This document shows, piece by piece, positions 6,786 to 9,508 of a stretch of 9,508 nucleotides of DNA. The first letter of the stretch is position 1, and each line of letters starts with the position of its first letter. Origin of the DNA: JAAZMF01 sp036786445 (lineage in GTDB: Bacteria > Bacillota > Limnochordia > DTU087). The notes under the pieces are model-generated. The model was not told where the DNA came from, ran no database searches, and was given only the letters and a program-made list of their open reading frames with translations. The stretch is from NCBI GenBank assembly GCA_036786445.1, contig DAIQRD010000096.1:1-9508 (forward strand). Direction: 5' to 3'. Both the position numbers and the translations under genes were made by a program.

Positions 6786-6812
6786 AGGAATTCACTAAAA
6801 CTTTGCGAAAAT
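6786..6812 (+). promoter_or_regulatory. Candidate sigma-H promoter of the spoIIA operon
   Basis: GCAGGAATT (6784-6792) fits the sigma-H -35 pattern RnAGGAwww. GAAAAT (6807-6812) stands where the GAAT -10 belongs, with the AGGA-to-GAA distance equal to that in the B. subtilis spoVG promoter. The -10 is imperfect (GAAA for GAAT). TTTGCGAAA (6802-6810) is a weak partial match to a Spo0A box. In B. subtilis spoIIA is driven by sigma-H with Spo0A, which fits the terminator upstream. Confidence 0.45.
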
Positions 6813-6898
6813 ACTCCTCGGGGGATTAAATTGGCACTTATACTGTGGGTAAGTCCTATGATGGTTGAACTCTAGCTGAGTACATGGAGGGGCATAGG

Positions 6899-7249
6899 GT
6901 GGATATCATAACCAAACGTGTCGGACGGACCTTGATAGTAGCTCTAGAGGGAGAATTGGATCTGGCTACAGCCCCAGTGGTGAGGGATACCGTGGATACG
7001 GCTTTAGCAGGTGACGCCAAGCTCCATCACTTGATTTGGGACCTGGAGAAAGTAGGATTCATTGACAGTTCCGGTCTAGGAGTACTTCTGGGACGCTATA
7101 AGAAAATCCAGGCGAGAGCTGGCGCTGTGGTAGCGATTAGGGCATTGGCTCCGGTACGCCGCATGCTAATGATGGCTGGCATGGAACGCATCATACAATT
7201 TGCTGATTCTGAGGAACAAGCACTAGCTCAGATTGGGGGGAGGCACTGA
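6899..7249 (+). CDS. spoIIAA: Anti-sigma F factor antagonist SpoIIAA
   Basis: SpoIIAA is the STAS-domain anti-anti-sigma factor. Unphosphorylated, it binds SpoIIAB and frees sigma-F in the forespore; SpoIIAB phosphorylates it, and SpoIIE reverses this. The 116-residue product (B. subtilis 117) has the STAS core LEGELDLATA near 16-25 and the phosphorylation loop FIDSSGLGVLLGRYK near 54-68. Ser57 corresponds to B. subtilis Ser58. The start is taken as GTG 6899 because GGAGGGG (6886-6892) sits 6 bases before it. The in-frame ATG at 6884 overlaps that Shine-Dalgarno and has no good one of its own, but it remains possible (121 residues). The TGA stop shares its A with the ATG of spoIIAB, so the two are translationally coupled. 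Confidence 0.93.
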   Translation: MDIITKRVGRTLIVALEGELDLATAPVVRDTVDTALAGDAKLHHLIWDLEKVGFIDSSGLGVLLGRYKKIQARAGAVVAIRALAPVRRMLMMAGMERIIQFADSEEQALAQIGGRH

Positions 7250-7689
7250 TGGAGACTGCCAACAATAGAGTACTCATGCAATTTCCTAGCAAAGCTGCGA
7301 ATATTGGTTTTGCCCGGACAGCCATTGCTCTATTTGCAGCCCAGCTTGATTTTACTTTAGATGAATTGGATGAGATTAAGATTGCAGTATCTGAAGCAAT
7401 ATCCAATGCCGTGATCCATGGGTACAAAGAAACCGAAGGCCTGATCACCGTGACCTGCACTCTCTTGAATGGCCTTTTGGAGATCAGCATCCGAGATGAA
7501 GGACTAGGCATAGCTGATGTGGAGAAGGCCTTTGAACCAGCCTTCACCACTGAGCCAGAAGAACGCATGGGTCTGGGGCTGGTTTTTGTCAAAGAGTACA
7601 TGGATGAGCTAGTGATTGACTCCTCATTGGGCAAGGGCACATCCCTTACCATGAGAAAATCACCAGTGCAGACCAAGGTGGGAGCGTAG
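7249..7689 (+). CDS. spoIIAB: Anti-sigma F factor SpoIIAB (serine kinase)
   Basis: SpoIIAB is a GHKL-type ATP-binding protein. It holds sigma-F inactive in the ATP state and phosphorylates SpoIIAA, so the ADP/ATP state and the SpoIIAA phosphorylation level set when sigma-F is released. The 146-residue product matches the B. subtilis length. The N box EAISNAVIHGY (49-59) has Asn53 for Mg-ATP. The G1 box is DEGLGI (83-88) and the G2 region MGLGLVFVKEYMD (107-119), with TSLTM of the last strand near 131-135. The ATG overlaps the spoIIAA stop (TGATG), and GGGGGAGG just upstream provides the ribosome binding site. sigF follows after 12 bases. No unusual substitution was noticed in the ATP site. 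Confidence 0.94.
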   Translation: METANNRVLMQFPSKAANIGFARTAIALFAAQLDFTLDELDEIKIAVSEAISNAVIHGYKETEGLITVTCTLLNGLLEISIRDEGLGIADVEKAFEPAFTTEPEERMGLGLVFVKEYMDELVIDSSLGKGTSLTMRKSPVQTKVGA

Positions 7690-7701
7690 GGAGAGATTAT
7701 C

Positions 7702-8466
7702 ATGCAGGGAGGCTTGGGCAAAATCCAGCTTCCGCCAATGCCACAATTAGCTGGAGAAGAAATCCGCTGTTTATTGGCACATGCACAAGCAGGTGACGCT
7801 GAGGCTAGGGATCGCTTGGTTGAAGTAAACCTACGCCTGGCCATGAGTATAGCTGGACGATTTCGTGGCAGAGGCGATATTGAAGATATCTTCCAGGTGG
7901 CATGTGTAGGCTTGGTCAAAGCCATTGATCAGTTTGACTTATCCTATGATGTGCGGTTTTCCACTTATGCCGTTCCAATGATCATGGGAGAAATCCGTCA
8001 GTTTCTACGTGATACAGATCTAGTAAAGATCAGCCGATCAATTAAGGAAAGGGCAGCTAGAGTCATGCAGGTTCGGGACGAGCTCCAGCAAGAGCTAGGC
8101 AGGGCTCCAACTCCCGGGGAAATCGGCACAAAGCTCGGTTTGGAGCGGGAGGAAATCGTGGAAGCTCTAGAGGCTGTGGCCCCGGTGGCGTCTATCCAGG
8201 AAGTGGTACACCAAGGTGAGGACACGCCTGTCTTGCTCCAAGATAAGCTAGGTCAGGAGCCGGAATCTGATATCTGGGTGGAAAATTATGTATTAAGGCA
8301 AGCCTGTGAGCGGTTACCCCATCGGGAACGCACCATCGTCCAACTACGCTTCTTGGAGGAGAAAACCCAAAGCGAAGTCGCGGGGGTACTGGGTATATCC
8401 CAAGGTCAGATTTCCAGGTTGGAGAAACGTATATTGGGTATTTTGCGCCAATCCCTCATGGAATAG
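7702..8466 (+). CDS. sigF: RNA polymerase sporulation sigma factor F
   Basis: Sigma-F (SpoIIAC) is the first forespore-specific sigma factor; it directs early forespore genes, including sigG, and is held by SpoIIAB until after asymmetric division. The 254-residue product equals the B. subtilis length (255). Region 2 covers about 37-107, including sigma-70 signature DIFQVACVGLVKAI (62-75) and the highly conserved FSTYAVPMIMGEI (86-98). Region 3 spans about 115-165. Region 4 runs from about 200 to 250, with the -35-binding helix-turn-helix near 222-241 (QSEVAGVLGISQGQISRLEK). The ATG at 7702 follows GGGAGAG with a 6-base spacer. Third place in spoIIAA-spoIIAB-sigF separates it from the close paralogue sigma-G. 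No terminator was seen in the 123 bases before the scaffold gap. Confidence 0.95.
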   Translation: MQGGLGKIQLPPMPQLAGEEIRCLLAHAQAGDAEARDRLVEVNLRLAMSIAGRFRGRGDIEDIFQVACVGLVKAIDQFDLSYDVRFSTYAVPMIMGEIRQFLRDTDLVKISRSIKERAARVMQVRDELQQELGRAPTPGEIGTKLGLEREEIVEALEAVAPVASIQEVVHQGEDTPVLLQDKLGQEPESDIWVENYVLRQACERLPHRERTIVQLRFLEEKTQSEVAGVLGISQGQISRLEKRILGILRQSLME

Positions 8467-8589
8467 TTGTCTGTTCAGTGCGGCCAATGGGATGATTGGT
8501 TACAATTGCTTAGAGGTCACTCTTTGCTCCACATAGAAATCTGTGATTACAGCAGCTAACGTTTGGTAAGGGAGTGGCTTTAAGCGATG

Positions 8590-8599
8590 NNNNNNNNNN
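8590..8599. other. Assembly gap (ten Ns)
   Basis: Ten consecutive Ns join the region after sigF to the acetyltransferase gene. Such runs are usually placeholders of arbitrary length, so the real distance, and even adjacency, of sequence on the two sides is unknown. The left edge ends in ATG (8587-8589) with AAGGGAG (8568-8574) 12 bases upstream. The right edge is open in frame with the acetyltransferase. Confidence 0.95.
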
Positions 8600-8620
8600 A
8601 GTATTCGAGGGGAAAGGATC

Positions 8621-9154
8621 ATGCTCCGGCCTCTGCTGCCGTCTGATTTTCCCAAGATTGTGCAATGGACCAAAGATCCCGACGTAGGCCATTATATGGA
8701 TGATGATGGATGCCCCGAGGCACTGGCGGACTGTGAGGCATGGTACAAGGAACTGCACCGCAACCGCCGTAACCGGCGCCTGATCATAGCCACCTTGGAC
8801 GGGCGGCCTATTGGCGATGTTGAGCTAGATCACATCACTTGGCGAAGTCGCGAGGCGGAGCTGCGAATCCGGATCGGCGAAGGCGACTATCGTGGCAAAG
8901 GCTACGGAGTAGAAGCTGTAACAGCCCTGCTAGTCCACGCATTTGACGAGATGAAACTATCCCAAGTGTACTTACGGGTAGCAAGTAACAATATAGCGGC
9001 TATACGCTGCTATGAAAAGGTTGGATTCAAGAAACAGGGTAAGCTTCTCCGCAATGAACCGCACCCCGGCCTACAGCGGGAGATATACCTAATGCGCATC
9101 CTCAAGGACGAATTTCGTAAAACCCATTCCTGTTACCACCGTCAAGTTGGATAG
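8621..9154 (+). CDS. GNAT family N-acetyltransferase (RimJ/RimL-like), N-terminus possibly cut by the gap
   Basis: The protein has the acetyl-CoA-dependent GNAT fold of the RimL/SpeG-like branch: LRPLLPSDFPKIVQW at the N-terminus, GRPIGDVELD (61-70), the pyrophosphate-binding loop YRGKGYG (90-96) followed by its helix, and the C-terminal SNNIAAIRCYEKVGF (122-136). The acceptor is not predictable. From ATG 8621 it has 177 residues and GAGGGG lies 8 bases upstream. However, the frame is open back to the gap at 8600 and encodes SIRGERIMLRPL, which matches how many of these proteins begin (M-x-RGER-xx-LRPL). The true start may therefore lie in or before the gap. The stop abuts the stop of the SASP gene on the other strand. 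Confidence 0.85.
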   Translation: MLRPLLPSDFPKIVQWTKDPDVGHYMDDDGCPEALADCEAWYKELHRNRRNRRLIIATLDGRPIGDVELDHITWRSREAELRIRIGEGDYRGKGYGVEAVTALLVHAFDEMKLSQVYLRVASNNIAAIRCYEKVGFKKQGKLLRNEPHPGLQREIYLMRILKDEFRKTHSCYHRQVG

Positions 9155-9397
9155 CTAGTCAGGATTTGTTTCAGACTCCATATCCATTGAGTCCGTGTTT
9201 CCCATGGTGGCCAGCTTACGCAGCATATTTGGGCTAAGCTGGCTCGCCATTCTCCCTCCAATCCGACCACAATCTTTGGCAGCCAATGCCCCCCAACCTT
9301 GGGTCTGCACTATCTCCCAAAAACCCATTTCCTCTACTAGATCTTGCTTGAGCTTACCCATGGCTTGGCTGCGCATCTCAATGAACTGATTTTCCAT
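9155..9397 (-). CDS. Alpha/beta-type small acid-soluble spore protein (divergent)
   Basis: SASPs of this family coat forespore DNA, protect it from UV and chemicals, and are degraded at germination. The 80-residue product aligns with the core: KLKQDLVEEMGF (15-26) with the MKLEIASEFGV block, and LAAKDCGRIGGRM (38-50) with the TSRxNGxVGGxM block. GWGAL at 34-38 resembles a longer-linker variant I recall from clostridial SASPs. The start is ATG 9397, 6 bases after GAGGAG (complement of 9404-9409). An in-frame ATG at 9451 would add 18 residues but lies inside the candidate promoter. Cys43, Trp27 and Trp35 are unusual for a SASP, and the C-terminus after 55 is unusually long and acidic. The family call is good but the sequence is diverged. 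Confidence 0.78.
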   Translation of the reverse strand: MENQFIEMRSQAMGKLKQDLVEEMGFWEIVQTQGWGALAAKDCGRIGGRMASQLSPNMLRKLATMGNTDSMDMESETNPD

Positions 9398-9432
9398 AGC
9401 TGTCTCCTCACTTGCCAATAGGGATTCTGCAT

Positions 9433-9461
9433 TAGCATGCCCTGGGGCCATAGTGCTATCC
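9433..9461 (-). promoter_or_regulatory. Candidate sigma-G promoter of the SASP gene
   Basis: Read on the minus strand, GGATA (complement of 9457-9461) is followed after 17 bases by CATGCTA (complement of 9433-9439). CATGCTA matches the sigma-G -10 pattern CATNHTA at every position. GGATA matches GHATR at 4 of 5, and the spacing is normal. The -10 ends 35 bases before the ATG at 9397, leaving a short leader with GAGGAG. SASP genes are classic sigma-G targets. Confidence 0.6.
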
Positions 9462-9508
9462 AGGCGCTTTCTTTCGTCGCTGTCATGGGACCGTTCGGCA
9501 GGATTTAT

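Noticed and set aside
6832..6847. TGGCAC followed by CTGTGG, resembling a sigma-54 promoter before spoIIAA
   Set aside because: The -12 element lacks the essential GC (GG-N10-GT), no activator site or sigma-54 gene is in view, and the sigma-H-like site upstream fits known biology better.
7191..7925. Long open frame (244 codons) on the minus strand across spoIIAB and sigF
   Set aside because: It is fully antisense to three well-supported genes, has low-complexity Ser-rich composition typical of a shadow frame, and matches no family I recognise.
8484..8499. CCAAT-GGGATG-ATTGG inverted repeat after sigF as a terminator
   Set aside because: The stem is only 5 bp, AT-containing, and has no T tract after it.
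9398..9451. Longer SASP starting at ATG 9451 (minus strand)
   Set aside because: No ribosome binding site precedes it, and the added codons overlap the candidate sigma-G promoter; ATG 9397 has GAGGAG at ideal spacing.

Overview
This window carries a conserved sporulation block from an endospore-forming member of the Bacillota (Firmicutes). It has the complete spoIIAA-spoIIAB-sigF operon, spoIIM, a dacF-type D,D-carboxypeptidase and an alpha/beta-type small acid-soluble spore protein (SASP). Base composition looks intermediate. Starts are mixed ATG, GTG and TTG, each usually behind a strong purine-rich ribosome binding site. The proteins are clearly diverged from Bacillus subtilis, so a deep clostridial or Limnochordia-like lineage is plausible, but I cannot place it further. 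A run of ten Ns at 8590-8599 and a broken conserved gene at about 3554 show this is a draft assembly, possibly a metagenome bin.

Layout. From 1 to 175 there is a leader with a hairpin that would bury the ribosome binding site of the next gene. From 176 to 1965 an endonuclease Q-type PHP protein and a histidine phosphatase sit 20 bases apart. From 2057 to 2695 is spoIIM, behind a candidate sigma-E promoter. From 2853 to 5361 is a nucleoside-salvage pair: deoB (phosphopentomutase, reading frame broken near 3554) and pdp (pyrimidine-nucleoside phosphorylase). From 5474 to 6697 is dacF, closed by a strong hairpin terminator. From 6899 to 8466 is the spoIIA operon behind a candidate sigma-H promoter. 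After the scaffold gap come a GNAT acetyltransferase (+) and a SASP gene (-) that converge with no base between their stop codons. The SASP gene has a good candidate sigma-G promoter.

How the genes fit together. The order spoIIM - deoB - dacF - spoIIA resembles the B. subtilis spoIIM-ripX-drm-pupG-dacF-spoIIA region, but the xerD/ripX recombinase is absent and pdp stands where pupG is. SpoIIAA, SpoIIAB and sigma-F form the partner-switching module that starts forespore-specific transcription. SpoIIM acts in engulfment, DacF in cell-wall or spore-cortex trimming, and the SASP in coating spore DNA. Pdp and DeoB route nucleosides to ribose or deoxyribose 5-phosphate.

I do not see a wholly new multi-gene system. 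The least explained signals are in RNA leaders: a switch-like leader at 96-174 with two CGGGAG copies competing for one CTCCTG, and a strong Shine-Dalgarno 44 bases upstream of deoB, separated from the start codon by a hairpin that would bring the two into register.
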